The translations under genes and the position numbers were made by a program. Positions 34,802 to 47,436 of a DNA stretch of 64,000 nt are shown here, piece after piece. The notes under the pieces are model-generated. The model worked only from the letters and a program-made list of their open reading frames with translations, searched no databases and was not told where the DNA came from. Within the stretch, counting starts at the first letter, position 1. Each line of letters begins with the position of its first letter. Source of the stretch: Begonia masoniana (taxonomy: Eukaryota > Streptophyta > Magnoliopsida > Cucurbitales > Begoniaceae); the NCBI GenBank assembly GCA_022432975.1, contig CM039510.1, forward strand, positions 14,278,381-14,342,380, in the 5' to 3' direction.

Positions 34802-35264
34802 TGTCAAGGTCCGGGCTTGTCCAAAGCATGTTGCCTATGGCCGCCCTTGCTGATAGTTAGATTCATTTCCTTTTTAAGTAATTATGTTGTACTCTTTTTT
34901 TTTCTATTTTTGGCAAGAGTGACTTCTTGCCACTATAGCATGTATACTACTGCCGTAGTGGAGATGGTCCGGATTGCTCTTTATGGGGAGAGGCATGACT
35001 GCACGTAGACCCCCCTACCCACCGATGTAATTTGCTGCCCCATCAATGAACAAGCTATATACACACACTCTCTTTATGCATACTATACTCAATGACGCTC
35101 TTTTCGGGTAATCTAGCTCGCTCGTGGCTTACTCGTTAGACACAAGCTCGCTCTAACGAAGTGGGCACTCGGTGCCGTTGGCACGCTCGTTGGCTGACCC
35201 AGTACAAGTGTGATATTGGGTGCCGCGCGGTCTTGACACGCCCCTTGAAAGTAGGACCATGACA
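34802..35264 (+). mobile_element. 3' LTR of H
   Basis: It is 463 bp, TGTCAAGGTCC to GACCATGACA, close to the 5' LTR but with about a dozen substitutions and the missing duplicated word. It ends at duplication CATAG. Confidence 0.92.
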
Positions 35265-35537
35265 CATAGCACGTGCATCACTATGCATTGTATGTTCTTA
35301 CTGAGCTCTAGGCTCATAGTTGAACTCACTATTGTAGGTATGGATCCTCCAGATGAGGACTTTTTGTGCCTCAAGATGATGATTTGATGTAGTTGGCAGA
35401 TCGAGCTCATAGGAATTGGTTGTTGCAGTCAGACAAGAGTTAACCATGTGAGAATGTATTTTCTGAAGTTATGTCAAGTTCTGTATCATCTTTTGAAATT
35501 TTAAAACATTTGAAGTGTAGGTTCAGTTCTGTACAAC
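35265..35537 (+). mobile_element. 5' LTR of G, part 2
   Basis: It resumes after H. It has the hairpin GAGCTCTAGGCTC at 35303-35315, then a GTAG acceptor and a short acidic frame (GMDPPDEDF) equivalent to the intact copy at 46226-46277. It ends at the hAT duplication TGTACAAC (35530-35537). Confidence 0.85.
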
Positions 35538-35736
35538 TAGGGGTGGGCACGGTCAGGGCCGGTCCAGTTTTGACTTGGAACTGAACCGGCCCGGACGGTT
35601 CGAGATTTTTATGCTCAAAACCGGAACCGGCCCAGGGAGGAACTAGTATCGAACCGGAACCGGTACCAAAATTTCGGTCAGGTTCCGGTTCGGTATCGGT
35701 TCCTCCCACCATTTTTTTTTTTGTTTAAAAAAATAA

Positions 35737-36027
<291 letters not shown>

Positions 36028-36264
36028 TGAGGAGTGTAGTGCGATCAAGCGGGCAGGCAAGCGCGATAACAAAGCCGAAGTCTGAATCGCAGGGTAGTCC
36101 CTCCTCAGCGCTGGAGTCTGACTCCGATTCGAACTTCGGCTCTGGAGTGACTTCCACCTAACAAAACTTAAGTGATCCAGAATAGAAATGTTGTCTGAGC
36201 TTTTAAAAAACCCAGGTTGGTGGATTAAAATTTTCTGTTTTGTTTCATTTTACATGGCAAAAAA

Positions 36265-36358
36265 TGTGTTTTTCTGTTTTTCATCACTTTTCTTCATCAC
36301 TGCGAAGAAAAGTGATGAAGTAGTAGTGATGAAAAACAGAAAAAGTGATGAAGAAGTT
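36265..36358. repeat. Inverted repeat within hAT
   Basis: The left arm (TTTTTCTGTTTTTCATCACTTTT) pairs with a right arm of GTGATGAAAAACAGAAAAA type. A nested copy of the CTTCATCACT/AGTGATGAAG arm lies between them. Confidence 0.7.
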
Positions 36359-36537
36359 GGTACTCCTACAGTTCCCGGTTCTTAGATCATTAGAACCGGG
36401 GACCGGACCGACGGTTCCCAGTTTCTAGATCAATAGAACCGGTTCCGGTTCCATTGAGATAGGAACCACCTAAGAACTGGCCCGAACTGGTGGTCCGGTC
36501 CAGTCCACCGGTTCCGGGCCGGTTCTGCCCACCCCTA

Positions 36538-36828
36538 TGTACAACGACGTATAGAATCTGTATTGATGTCTAAAATCTCTGTATTTTACAGTTGTATCTT
36601 TATATTTTGAAATATTCTGGAACTGCATTGAGTTTTCTCTGATAGTTCGTGCATGGATGGTCTCTGGTTTTAGAGCTATCCATGCAGTTTGATTTTGTTC
36701 TTAAACGTACGTCATGTTTTCTGTTATGTCCAAAATCATGTTTTGACTCGGTTTCTGAGGTTTGAAGTTTTTATGCCTTCTGTCTTTATGCTCCCTATTC
36801 ATATGTCTTCCTGTTAAATTTTGTCAAT
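36538..36828 (+). mobile_element. 5' LTR of G, part 3
   Basis: It matches 46415-46713 of the 3' LTR closely and leads into the minisatellite. Confidence 0.85.
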
Positions 36829-39537
36829 TCTGCCTTTAAAATCACATCCACCGCTACTTTTAAAACCACATCTACCGCTGCTTTTAAAATCACATCCACC
36901 GCTACCTTTAAAATCACATCCACTGTTGCCTTTAAAATCATATCCACCGCTGCCTTTAAATCACATCTACCGCGCCTTTAAAATCACAAATCCTCCGCAT
37001 TTGCATATCTTCCGTCTGACGTCATCCATCTCACATCTTCCGATTACATCCACCGCTGCCTTTAAAATCACTTCTACCGCCTGACGTCATCCATCTCACA
37101 TCTTCCGATTACATCCACCGCTGCCTTTAAAATCACTTCTACCGCCTGACGTCATCCATCTCACATCTTCCGATTACATCCACCGCTGCCTTTAAAATCA
37201 CATCCTCCGCTACCTTTAAAATCACTTCTACCGCCTGACGTCATCCATCTCACATCTTCCGATTACATCCACCGCTGCCTTTAAAATCACATCTACCGCC
37301 TGACGTCATCCATCTCACATCTTCCGATTACATCCACCGCTGCCTTTAAAATCACTTCTACCGCCTGACGTCATCCATCTCACATCTTCCGATTACATCC
37401 ACCGCTGCCTTTAAAATCACATCTACCGCTGCCTTTAAAATCACTTCTACCGCCTGACGTCATTTGCATATCTTCCGTCTGACGTCATCCATCTCACATC
37501 TTCCGATTACATCCACCGCTGCCTTTAAAATCACATCTACCGCTGCCTTTAAAATCACATCCTCCGCTACCTTTAAAATCACTTCTACCGCCTGACGTCA
37601 TCCATCTCACATCTTCCGATTACATCCACCGCTGCCTTTAAAATCACATCTACCGCTGCTTTTAAATCACTTCTACCGCCTGACGTCATCCATCTCACAT
37701 CTTCCGATTACATCCACCGCTGCCTTTAAAATCACTTCTACCGCCTGACGTCATCCATCTCACATCTTCCGATTACATCCACCGCTGCCTTTAAAATCAC
37801 TTCTACCGCCTGACGTCATCCATCTCACATCTTCCGATTACATCCACCGCTGCCTTTAAAATCACATCTACCGCTGCCTTTAAAATCACATCTACCGCTG
37901 CCTTTAAAATCACTTCTACCGCCTGACGTCATCCATCTCACATCTTCCGATTACATCCACCGCTGCCTTTAAAATCACTTCTACCGCCTGACGTCATCCA
38001 TCTCACATCTTCCGATTACATCCACCGCTGCCTTTAAAATCACTTCTACCGCCTGACGTCATCCATCTCACATCTTCCGATTACATCCACCGCTGCCTTT
38101 AAAATCACATCTACCGCTGCCTTTAAAATCACTTCTACCGCCTGACGTCATCCATCTCACATCTTCCGATTACATCCACCGCTGCTTTTAAATCACTTCT
38201 ACCGCCTGACGTCATCCATCTCACATCTTCCGATTACATCCACCGCTGCCTTTAAAATCACTTCTACCGCCTGACGTCATCCATCTCACATCTTCCGATT
38301 ACATCCACCGCTGCCTTTAAAATCACTTCTACCGCCTGACGTCATCCATCTCACATCTTCCGATTACATCCACCGCTGCCTTTAAAATCACTTCTACCGC
38401 CTGACGTCATCCATCTCACATCTTCCGATTACATCCACCGCTGCCTTTAAAATCACTTCTACCGCCTGACGTCATCCATCTCACATCTTCCGATTACATC
38501 CACCGCTGCCTTTAAAATCACTTCTACCGCCTGACGTCATCCATCTCACATCTTCCGATTACATCCACCGCTGCCTTTAAAATCACTTCTACCGCCTGAC
38601 GTCATCCATCTCACATCTTCCGATTACATCCACCGCTGCCTTTAAAATCACATCTACCGCTGCCTTTAAAATCACTTCTACCGCCTGACGTCATCCATCT
38701 CACATCTTCCGATTACATCCACCGCTGCCTTTAAAATCACTTCTACCGCCTGACGTCATCCATCTCACATCTTCCGATTACATCCACCGCTGCCTTTAAA
38801 ATCACTTCTACCGCCTGACGTCATCCATCTCACATCTTCCGATTACATCCACCGCTGCCTTTAAAATCACTTCTACCGCCTGACGTCATCCATCTCACAT
38901 CTTCCGATTACATCCACCGCTGCCTTTAAAATCACTTCTACCGCCTGACGTCATCCATCTCACATCTTCCGATTACATCCACCGCTGCCTTTAAAATCAC
39001 TTCTACCGCCTGACGTCATCCATCTCACATCTTCCGATTACATCCACCGCTGCCTTTAAAATCACTTCTACCGCCTGACGTCATCCATCTCACATCTTCC
39101 GATTACATCCACCGCTGCCTTTAAAATCACATCTACCGCTGCCTTTAAAATCACTTCTACCGCCTGACGTCATCCATCTCACATCTTCCGATTACATCCA
39201 CCGCTGCCTTTAAAATCACTTCTACCGCCTGACGTCATCCATCTCACATCTTCCGATTACATCCACCGCTGCCTTTAAAATCACTTCTACCGCCTGACGT
39301 CATCCATCTCACATCTTCCGATTACATCCACCGCTGCCTTTAAAATCACATCTACCGCTGCCTTTAAAATCACTTCTACCGCCTGACGTCATCCATCTCA
39401 CATCTTCCGATTACATCCACCGCTGCCTTTAAAATCACTTCTACCGCCTGACGTCATCCATCTCACATCTTCCGATTACATCCACCGCTGCCTTTAAAAT
39501 CACATCTACCGCTGCCTTTAAAATCACTTCTACCGCC
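36829..39537. repeat. LTR-derived minisatellite, about 65-bp unit
   Basis: The main unit is about 65 bp (words: CTTCTACCGCCTGACGTCAT, CATCTCACATCTTCCGATTA, CATCCACCGCTGCCTTTAAA). A 24-bp sub-unit (ATCTACCGCTGCCTTTAAAA) is interspersed. I count about 35 TGACGTCA palindromes. The left edge is more variable and the bulk nearly identical, the pattern of recent unequal exchange or slippage. The same words occur only about twice in G's 3' LTR (46714-46970). The array runs straight into gag codons at 39538, so the rest of the LTR, the primer-binding site and the gag start are gone. Confidence 0.95.
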
Positions 39538-42500
39538 TGTTTTAGATGGATTATCAACAGATCCTACTCATGCCGAGGAATGGATTCGGGCGATAGAGAA
39601 AATGTTCAACTACGCCGATGTGGAGGAGAACAAGAAGGTGATATGTGCCTCGTTCTATCTCACCAAAAATGCTGGATTTTGGTGGGACACGGTGCAGTCT
39701 ACTACCGTGGCATTGAGCTGGGAAGGATTCAAAAGAATTTTCTACGAGAAATACTTCGATCGCAACATGAGGAAGGAGAAGATGATCGAATTTACTCGAC
39801 TCTGGCAATTTGGATCAGAGGCCGAGTATGTTCAGAGGTTCGAGTCGCTATCCCACTATGCACTTCATTTGGTAGCCACTGACGAAAACAAGGTGCACCA
39901 TTTATTCAGGGTTTGAAGCTGGACCTCTTACGGGGGATTTGACGAGGCCGCGTATACGAAGGTAGTGGCCAAGGCTTATCAGTTGGAAACCTTAGAGGTG
40001 AAGTCTCAAAGATATAGAGATACATCAAAGAGAATCCTACTTGATGTCCCTCAATTGCAACAACAAAGGGGTCAGGTTGGGCAACCACAACGGTAGCAGA
40101 ATAGAGGTGTCAAGAGACCTAATGAGATTGCCATTTATCAGGACATGGGAAAAAGACCTATGGGAGCTCCTTAGCTTCCTGTATGCCCACATTGCCAGAG
40201 AAATCATACGGGGGAGTGTAGGCTCTTTACTGGCCAATGCTTCCAATGTGACAAGGAGGGCCACCAAGTCCGGGATTGTCCGGTGCCTGACATGAGGCCG
40301 AATCGTGCCGTGCCAAGAGTGTTTGCTATGATAGAGGAAGATGATGACACCCATCACACGGCAATTACAGGTACAATTTCAATATGTGATACAGCTTCTT
40401 ATACCTTGTGGGACACGGGGGCCACACATTCGTTTATGGCAATGAACTTCGTGATTAGAGAGAAGTTTTGCTGTATGCCGTCAGATCAACCCTACAGCAT
40501 TATGCTACCGTCTGGAGAGTTTATGCACTCCGAGATGGTTGTACGGGGTGATATAGTGTCAGTGGGAGACCAGAAGTTGTATGCCAATCCTATCGTCATC
40601 GGTATGAAAGGATACGATGTGATTCTAGGGATGGACTGGCTGTTTAGACACCATGCCACCTTCAACCGCATGTCCGGGCTTATGTCTTTTAAGCGCCCGA
40701 ACGAGGTAGAGTTCTCCTATCAGGCAATACCAAAGAAACACCGTACGCCTGTTATATCCTCCTTGAAAGCTCAGTAGCTGATGAGGTCAGGATGCGTCTG
40801 ATTTCTTGCCCACGTAGTAGATGTTCGAAGGCAAGGCGAGGTGGAACTTCAAAATATTCCAGTAGTTCGAAACTTCTCAGAGGTTTTCTTAGATGACTTA
40901 CCGGGATTGCCACATGATCACGAAATCGAGTTTGAATTTGATGTATGTCCGGGTGCCGAACTGGTATCGAAGAATCCGTACCGAATGGCACAAATAGAGC
41001 TGAGGGAGTTGAAGGCTCAGCTAAAGGAATTGGTGGACAAGGGGTTTGTGTGCCCTAGCTTCTCTCTATGGGGTGCTCCAATCCTATTTTGTTAGGAAGA
41101 AGGATGGGTCCCTACGCATGTGCATTGATTACCGTGAGCTGAACAAATTGACCATAAAAAATAAGTACTCGTTTCCAAGGATCGATGATTTATTTGACCA
41201 GTTACAACGGGCTCGGGTATTCTCGAAGATTGATTTGCGCTCCGGGTATTACCAGCTGAAGGTCATGGCTGATGATATTCCAAAGACCACATTCAGGACC
41301 CGATACGGACACTATGAGTTCTTGGTGATGTCTTTTGGATTGACTAATGCCCTGGCGGCATTTATGGACTTGATAAACAAGATATTCTAGGTCTTCTTGG
41401 ATAAATTTATAATCGTCTTCATCGACGACATCCTGGTTTACTCCAGAAGTGAGGCCGAACACGAGGAGCACTTGGCAATTGTACTGTCAACTCTGAAACA
41501 ACACCAATTATACGCCAAGCTATCAAAATGTGAATTCTGGTTGAGCAGGATTAATTTTCTAGGCCACATGGTGTCAGTAGAAGGAGTTTCGGTGGATCCG
41601 GCCAAGATTCAGGCAGTGAAAGATTGGCCAAGGCCGAGGAATGCCAGTGAGGTACGGAGCTTTATCGTGCTAGCTGGTTATTATAGAAAGTTTATCAAAG
41701 GATTTTCGGTGATAGCGAAACCTATGACCAGCTTAACGAGGAAAGACATCAAGTTCAAGTGGTCTGAAGCTTTTGAGGTGAGTTTTCAGATGCTCAAGCA
41801 GAAGTTAACCACCGCTCCTTTGCTAGTACTGCCAGTTAAAGACGGCAAATTCAGCGTGTACTGTGATGCGTCCAAGGTTGGCTTGGGATGTGTATTGATG
41901 CAAGAAGGGAAAGTAGTGGCATACGCATCCAGACAATTGAAGAACCATGAACAAAACTACCCTACTCACGATCTTGAGTTAGCAACAGTTGTATTTGCGC
42001 TGAAAGTATAGAGACACCACCTATACGGACAATCATGCGAGGTGTTTTCGGATCACAAGAGTTTGAAGTTTATATTCACTCAGAAGGAGTTAAACATGAG
42101 GCAACGACAGTGACTTGAGTTCGTGAAAGACTATGACATGGAGATTAAATACCACCCCGAGAAAGCTAATGTGGTAGCCGATGCGTTGAGCAGGATACCA
42201 TCTACTATGCAAACGACTATGTCAGCCATATCAGTGCCTTTGAGGACAGAAATTCATAAGTTCGATATGGAGATAGTTTCTGAGTTGTCTGCCGTACTGG
42301 CGAGTCTAACAATGCGGCCAACCGTTCTGGACAGAATCAAGGAAGCCTAGAAAATCAATTCGAAGAAGATGGCCGATATAGTAAGCAAGTTGCCTATCGC
42401 ATCCTCCGAATTCAGCTATTCGGGTGATGGTATTCTGAAGTTTAGAGACAGATGGTATGTTTCGACAGATGAAGAGCTACGAAAGGACATCTTGTCGAAA

Positions 42501-43743
42501 GCCCACTCGTCCTCCTTTTCAGTGCATCCTAGTAGCACAAAGATGTATCGAGACTTGAAGCTTCACTTCTGGTGGCCAAATATGAAGAATGAAGTAGCCA
42601 AATATGTGGAGTCTTGCTTGATATGTCAACAAGTCAAGGCTGAACATCAACGACTAGGTGGGACGCTTCAGTCTCTCCCGATCCCCGAATGGAAATGAGA
42701 GAACATAACGATGGATTTTGTTGTCGGCCTTCCAAGGACAGCTAAGGGCCATAATAGCATTTGGGTCATAGTAGACAGATTGACAAAGTCGGCCCATTTT
42801 CTACCTATGAAGACGACGTACTCTATGGATCAGTACGCAGAGCTGTATATTAGCGAGATTATTAAGCTGCAGGCCTTCTTGTGTCGATCGTCTCAGACCG
42901 GGATCTAGATTCACTTCCAGGTTTTGGAAAAGTTTGCAGAACTCCTTTGGTACAAAGTTGAACTTCAGCACAACATTTCATCCACAGATGGACGGACAGT
43001 CCGAGAGAACGATTCAGATACTGGAGGATATGTTAAGCTCTTGTGTGTTGGAATTTAATGCTCTTTGGACTAAGTATTTGCCACTCGTGGAGTTTTCTTA
43101 TAACAACCAGGCTATGATCGGCATGGCTCCATATGAAGCACTTTACGGCAGGAAGTGTAGATCTCTGTTGTGTTGGGACGAAGTCGGAGAAGCCAAGCTT
43201 GTCGGCCCCGAGTTGTTACAGCAGATGTCTGAGATGATGGCTACTATCAGACAAAGAATTCAAACTGCTCATAGTCGACAGAAAAACTACGTAGACCACA
43301 GGAGAAGAGACTTGGAGTTTGCTGAAGGTGATGAAGTATTCTTGAAGGTGTCACCTTTCAAAGGCGTGATGAGATTTGGCAAGAAAGGGAAGCTCAGTGC
43401 AAGGTTTGTGGGGCCATTTCCCATTGTGAAGAGAGTGGGAAGCATGGCTTATAGACTACAGTTACCAGCGTCGATGGATGGGGTTCACAATGTTTTTCAT
43501 GTTTCGATGCTGAGAAAATGTGTACGAGACCCAACCCGGATCGTGGAACATGTGGACTTTGATATCATGCCGACACTGACATATGAAGAAAGGCCCATAC
43601 AGATATTGGATACTTCACTCAAGGTGTTGCACAACAAGGTAGTCCCATTGGTGAAAGTTTTGTGGCGCAATCATAAAGTGGAGGAAGCCACATGGGAAAG
43701 ACAACAAGATGTTAGGGCCAAATTACCGGACCTCTTTGCTTAG
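39538..43743 (+). pseudogene. Element G gag-pol, N-truncated and heavily mutated
   Basis: The frame begins mid-gag (DGLSTDPTHAEEWIR), then FWWDTV, a CCHC knuckle near 40235-40275, protease DTGATHSF near 40416, RT (FIDDIL near 41417), RNase H ([10 protein letters not shown] near 41860), integrase zinc region near 42500-42640, core (DFVVGLPRT near 42715), and a chromodomain-like tail ending WERQQD near 43710. Stops include TAG near 41388, TAG near 42009, TGA near 42112, TAG near 42348, TGA near 42697 and TAG near 42906, plus frameshifts near 39920, 40270 and 41090. Most stops replace Trp or Gln codons of the relatives. It is not functional and is older than A. Confidence 0.9.
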
Positions 43744-43770
43744 GCAAATTTTGGGGACAAAATTTCTGTT

Positions 43771-43783
43771 AAGGTGGGTGGAA
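43771..43783 (+). other. Polypurine tract of G
   Basis: AAGGTGGGTGGAA directly precedes the 3' LTR at 43784; it is the same tract as in A. Confidence 0.87.
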
Positions 43784-44004
43784 TGTAACACCCGGCAATT
43801 TTTCCATGTAAATTTTCCTTGAATTATTAGACGGAATTAATGGAAATATTTATACAATGTATGTTTTATGAGTTTACCGATGGTTTCAATTGAATGTGGG
43901 TGATTCGTAAAACCGATTTGAGGAACTAAATGGTAATTTAGTTAAAAACCAATAGTTAGAAATGCATGGAGGGGTAAATTGGGAATGAATTAAGGTAGCT
44001 GGGA

Positions 44005-44590
44005 TGTAACAACCCTAAAACTGTACTCGTTTTTCCCGAATATATTTTTTTTTTTTTCCTATTTAATTAAACTTTAAGTGGAAGCTAAACCGAAATCGAA
44101 ACCAGAATCGAAATCGGAAATTGACAACTAACCTTAAAACCATTTAAAATAAACTTTTAAACTTAAATGAATCAATTAAACTAATAAAACATAATAAAAC
44201 ATTAGGAGGGCATAATGAAATTCTGCCCTCCAAAAGGAGCGCGCTGTCCGTGCTATTGCAGCGCCCAATCGCCGCGGGCGCCTGCATTGTGCAGCGCATC
44301 GATCGGCACAATGCATCGATCGGGCGCTGCACTCGCAGCACCAGTCCGCTGTAAAACACTTGTGCAGTCGATCTGGCGCTGCAACTGCAAAACTGTCACA
44401 GCAGCGACCAACACTTCTGCTGGGATTTTGCCAGAAGCACTAATTCTACTTACCTCATTCTTTCCAGATTGAACTCCTCTATTTGCTCTCTGGAAATCCG
44501 ATTTCCAGAGAGCAAAACTCTTCTTTTTAACAGACACTCAACCCTACACACGACCTAAACTCAACTTACTCGTCACTTAAAACGTACTCA
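44005..44590 (-). mobile_element. LTR fragment M inside G's 3' LTR
   Basis: It begins TGTAACAACCC after TGGGA and has words typical of the 3' end of B- and I-type LTRs (CGAAATCGAAACCAGAATCG). It includes a GCGCTGCA palindrome block at 44235-44400 and the stem GCTCTCTGGAAATC...GATTTCCAGAGAGC near 44484-44515. The rest is lost in the noisy sequence beside the gap. Confidence 0.65.
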
Positions 44591-45164
44591 ACGCTCTGTT
44601 GATTTGCGTTCGTTCCTCCGTGACCGCTTCAATGGTTAAGCAGAAGGTTCGATGACGCGTCGCCTGTTAAGTAGAGGTTCCTGGGAACGCTTTGATGTTA
44701 AGCAGAGGTTCCGTGAACGATGCGATGTAAGCAAAAGGGTCTGGGACGCTTTGATGTAAGCAGAAGTTCCGGGGGCGCTTCGAGTTAAGCAGAAAGGTTC
44801 TCGTGACGCTTCGATGAGAGCAAAAGGTTCTGCGGAACGCTTCGCTGTAGCAGAAGGTTCCTGTTGAACGCTTCGATGTTATGTAGAAGGTTCTGCGAAC
44901 GCTTACGATTTTGTTTATGTAGAGGTTCGCAAATGCTTCGATGTTAAGTGTAGAAGTCGTTGGTGAGTGTGCATTGTGGGTTGTGTGCAATGGTTGCGAT
45001 GTTAAGTGTAGAAGTCGTTGTTGTGAGTTGCATGGTGGGTTGTTGTGGTGCATGGTGCTGGGTAGTCATTAAGAGAAGGACATTCCTTTTTGGGGTGCGG
45101 GCACTAAGGAACCTTTTGGTGCAGGACAACTAAGGCATCGTTGATATGGCAAGCACTTTTTATT
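44591..45164. repeat. Degenerate tandem repeat, about 30-bp unit
   Basis: There are about fifteen imperfect copies of a unit with words AAGCAGAAGGTTC and GAACGCTTCGATG, with many single-base insertions and losses. It resembles the GTGCACTTCAAGCAC tandem of solo LTR K in style and LTR position. The high indel rate next to a gap suggests poor consensus. Confidence 0.6.
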
Positions 45165-45569
45165 GAAAAACTGTGTGTGCGAGGGGGTTGTGTGAGATCG
45201 TGTGTAGCATGTTTATATTGTTATCCCCTTACTTGATAAGCGTAAGTTTTGTATGTGGAGTTCTGTGGTAGGAACGACGCGGTTCCAGGTGAGCTAAGGC
45301 GAAGGAGCTAGGACTTGGGAGCAGTCGGAGACGCACGGGGAGGCCGGTGCAGGGCAGTGTTGGGGCGCATTGACCTGGTCTTCGGGAATGGGGGCTTGTA
45401 ATTTTGGTAGTATGTTAATATCTGTTTTGTGACAATGATGGGAATGTGTGACTCTTTTTGGTTGCGGTTTGGAATGTTCCGGTATAGCTATTTGAGTTGT
45501 TTTATATCGTCTAGTTAGAGGGTGATGGTCGCCCGATACTGTGGACTTTCTCACTTAGGGAGTTGTAAT
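45165..45569 (+). mobile_element. C-type LTR fragment next to gap
   Basis: It follows the order of 21100-21300 in solo LTR C (GCATGTTTATAT, TTACTTG, GATAAGCGTAAG, a CCAGGTGAGCT-like word, GCAGTCGGAGACGCACGGGG), with many small indels. Confidence 0.6.
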
Positions 45570-45669
45570 NNNNNNNNNNNNNNNNNNNNNNNNNNNNNNN
45601 NNNNNNNNNNNNNNNNNNNNNNNNNNNNNNNNNNNNNNNNNNNNNNNNNNNNNNNNNNNNNNNNNNNNN
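45570..45669. other. Assembly gap (100 N)
   Basis: Exactly 100 N, a conventional placeholder for a gap of unknown size. Confidence 0.99.
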
Positions 45670-46713
45670 TTTTTATTGTCTTTATGTGCATGTTTTAGGT
45701 CCGTGCATAACCGAGACGTTAAAGACTTGCAACTCTACATCAACAGGTAAGCTTATACGTATACGTTTGGCCCTTAAGGCCCTACAATACGGAGGTACTA
45801 GGTTTTATGTTGTCGGGATTTCTGTTGGGTAGTTAAACCATAGGTTATGTTTAGGTTAAGTGTATTTTGTTTTATATCCTGCCTATTATTCTGTCGTCTG
45901 TCTATGAATGTTCATGCATACACGTTTCTCTGAAAGTCATGTAAATGTTTCTGCACACAATTTAAAGTTAAGTAAGATAAAACCTGTAATGAAATGTATG
46001 GTTAAGTGTGGATGAGGACTGGCATCCTATCATGTACTTCTGTTATGTCCTGTTGTGACATGTACTTCTGTTGCGCCAGCTCTTCTTCCCACTTATACCT
46101 TCCTGTCCAGTGAAATGTAATGTAATGTCCATATATTTGAAAATGTTCATGCATAGCACGTGCATCACTATGCATTGCATGTTCTTACTGAGCTCTAGGC
46201 TCATAGTTGAACTCCCTGTCGTAGGTATGGATCTTCCAGATGAGGACTTTGTGCCTCAAGATGATGATTTGATTTAGTTGGTGGATCGAGCTCATGGGGA
46301 TTTGTTGTTGCAGTCAGACAAGAGTTAACCCTGTGAGAATGTATTTTCTGAAGTTATGTCAAGTTCTATATCATCTTTTAAAGTTTTAAAACATTGGAAG
46401 TGTAGGTTCAGCTCTGTACAACGTTGTATAGAATCTGTATTGATGTCTAAAACCTCTGTATTTGACAATTGTATCTTTATATTTTGAAAAATTCTGGAAC
46501 TGCATTGAGTTTTCTCTGATAGTTCGTGCATGGATGGTCTCTAGTTTTAAAGCTATCCATGCAGTTTGATTTTGTTCTTAAACGTACGTCATGTTTTCTG
46601 TTATGTCCAAATATCATGTTTTGAATCGGTTTCTGAGGTTTGAAGTTTTTATGCCTTCTGTCTTTATGCTCCATGTTCATATGTCTTCCTTCTTAAATGT
46701 TGTCAATTTTGCC

Positions 46714-46970
46714 TTTAAAATCCCATCCACCGCTACCTTTATAACCACATCTACCGCTGCCTTTAAAATCACATCCACCGCTGCCTTTAAAACCACATCT
46801 ACCGCTGCCTTTAAAATCACATCCATCGCTACCTTTAAAATCACTTCTACCGCCTGACGTCATTTGCATATCTTCCGCCTGACGTCATCCATCTCACATC
46901 TTCTGATTACATCCACCGCTGCCTTTAAAATCACTTCTACCGCCTGACATCATCCGCATATCTTCCGCCT
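46714..46970. repeat. Unexpanded form of the G minisatellite
   Basis: Five 24-bp-type sub-units and about two 65-bp-type units (CCGCCTGACGTCAT) occur at the same LTR position as the 2.7-kb array. It is the ancestral state. Confidence 0.88.
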
Positions 46971-47436
46971 TACGTATTCATCTTCTTCATGTTTTTCTTC
47001 TGTTAATTTTCCAGACTTCAATTTCAGAGGAGGTTTTCTCTGCGTAAGGTCTTAGAAGCTTTCTCTGTCTTTCATCTTCCATCGTCTATTTCTGAATCAC
47101 TGTTTTCATTTTTCCCTGCCTTTTGTCCTCCTGTTTTACTCCTGCCATTTCTTTCTGGAGTCTGAATTTTAAATATGACGTTCAACTTCTGTTTTCCCAT
47201 TTTATTAAGTTTTCCACTGCATGTCAGTTGTCCATATCTGTCTGCTTATTTTCATCGTCCATTCCTTTCTTTCCGTTTTGCTTTCAAATCCAGGGAAGTT
47301 TTTCTCCCTCTGCAAAGTTTTAAGGGTTTGTTTTAAATGTTCAGTCTGTTTATTCAAAAAATAATAATAATAGTCCCTGTTTTGAATATCCCAGAGTGAT
47401 GGCTCCTTGACCCCGATCAGGTCGGGGGCTGTCACA

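Larger units (their letters stand above)
29542..35264 (+). mobile_element. Element H: short-LTR chromovirus, complete but dead
   Basis: This is a 5.7-kb element with LTRs of 497 and 463 bp, an initiator-Met primer-binding site, a polypurine tract, gag-pol pieces and a C-terminal chromodomain, flanked by CATAG (29537-29541 and 35265-35269). The empty site is visible in G's 3' LTR near 46156. Short LTRs and the gag type point to a Galadriel- or Reina-like chromovirus rather than Tekay. That clade call needs a tree. Confidence 0.93.
43784..47436 (+). mobile_element. 3' LTR of G (interrupted, with gap)
   Basis: It starts TGTAACACCCGGC and ends GGCTGTCACA at 47436, next to GCATT. 43784-44004 matches 28453-28673. 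A foreign LTR insertion and the gap occupy 44005-45669. 45670-47436 continues the LTR and keeps the unoccupied sites for H and hAT and the short form of the repeat. Confidence 0.85.

Noticed and set aside
36829..39537. CRISPR-like look of the regular 65-bp array
   Set aside because: Whole units are repeated with no unique spacers, there are no cas genes, and the DNA is plant nuclear. It is a minisatellite with a visible LTR ancestor at 46714-46970.
44667..45129. Minus-strand frames of about 130 and 60 residues
   Set aside because: They are translations of the degenerate 30-bp tandem repeat in noisy sequence.
46591..46857. Frame with repeated TAAFKITS peptide
   Set aside because: It is the translated 24-bp repeat of the LTR, not a protein.
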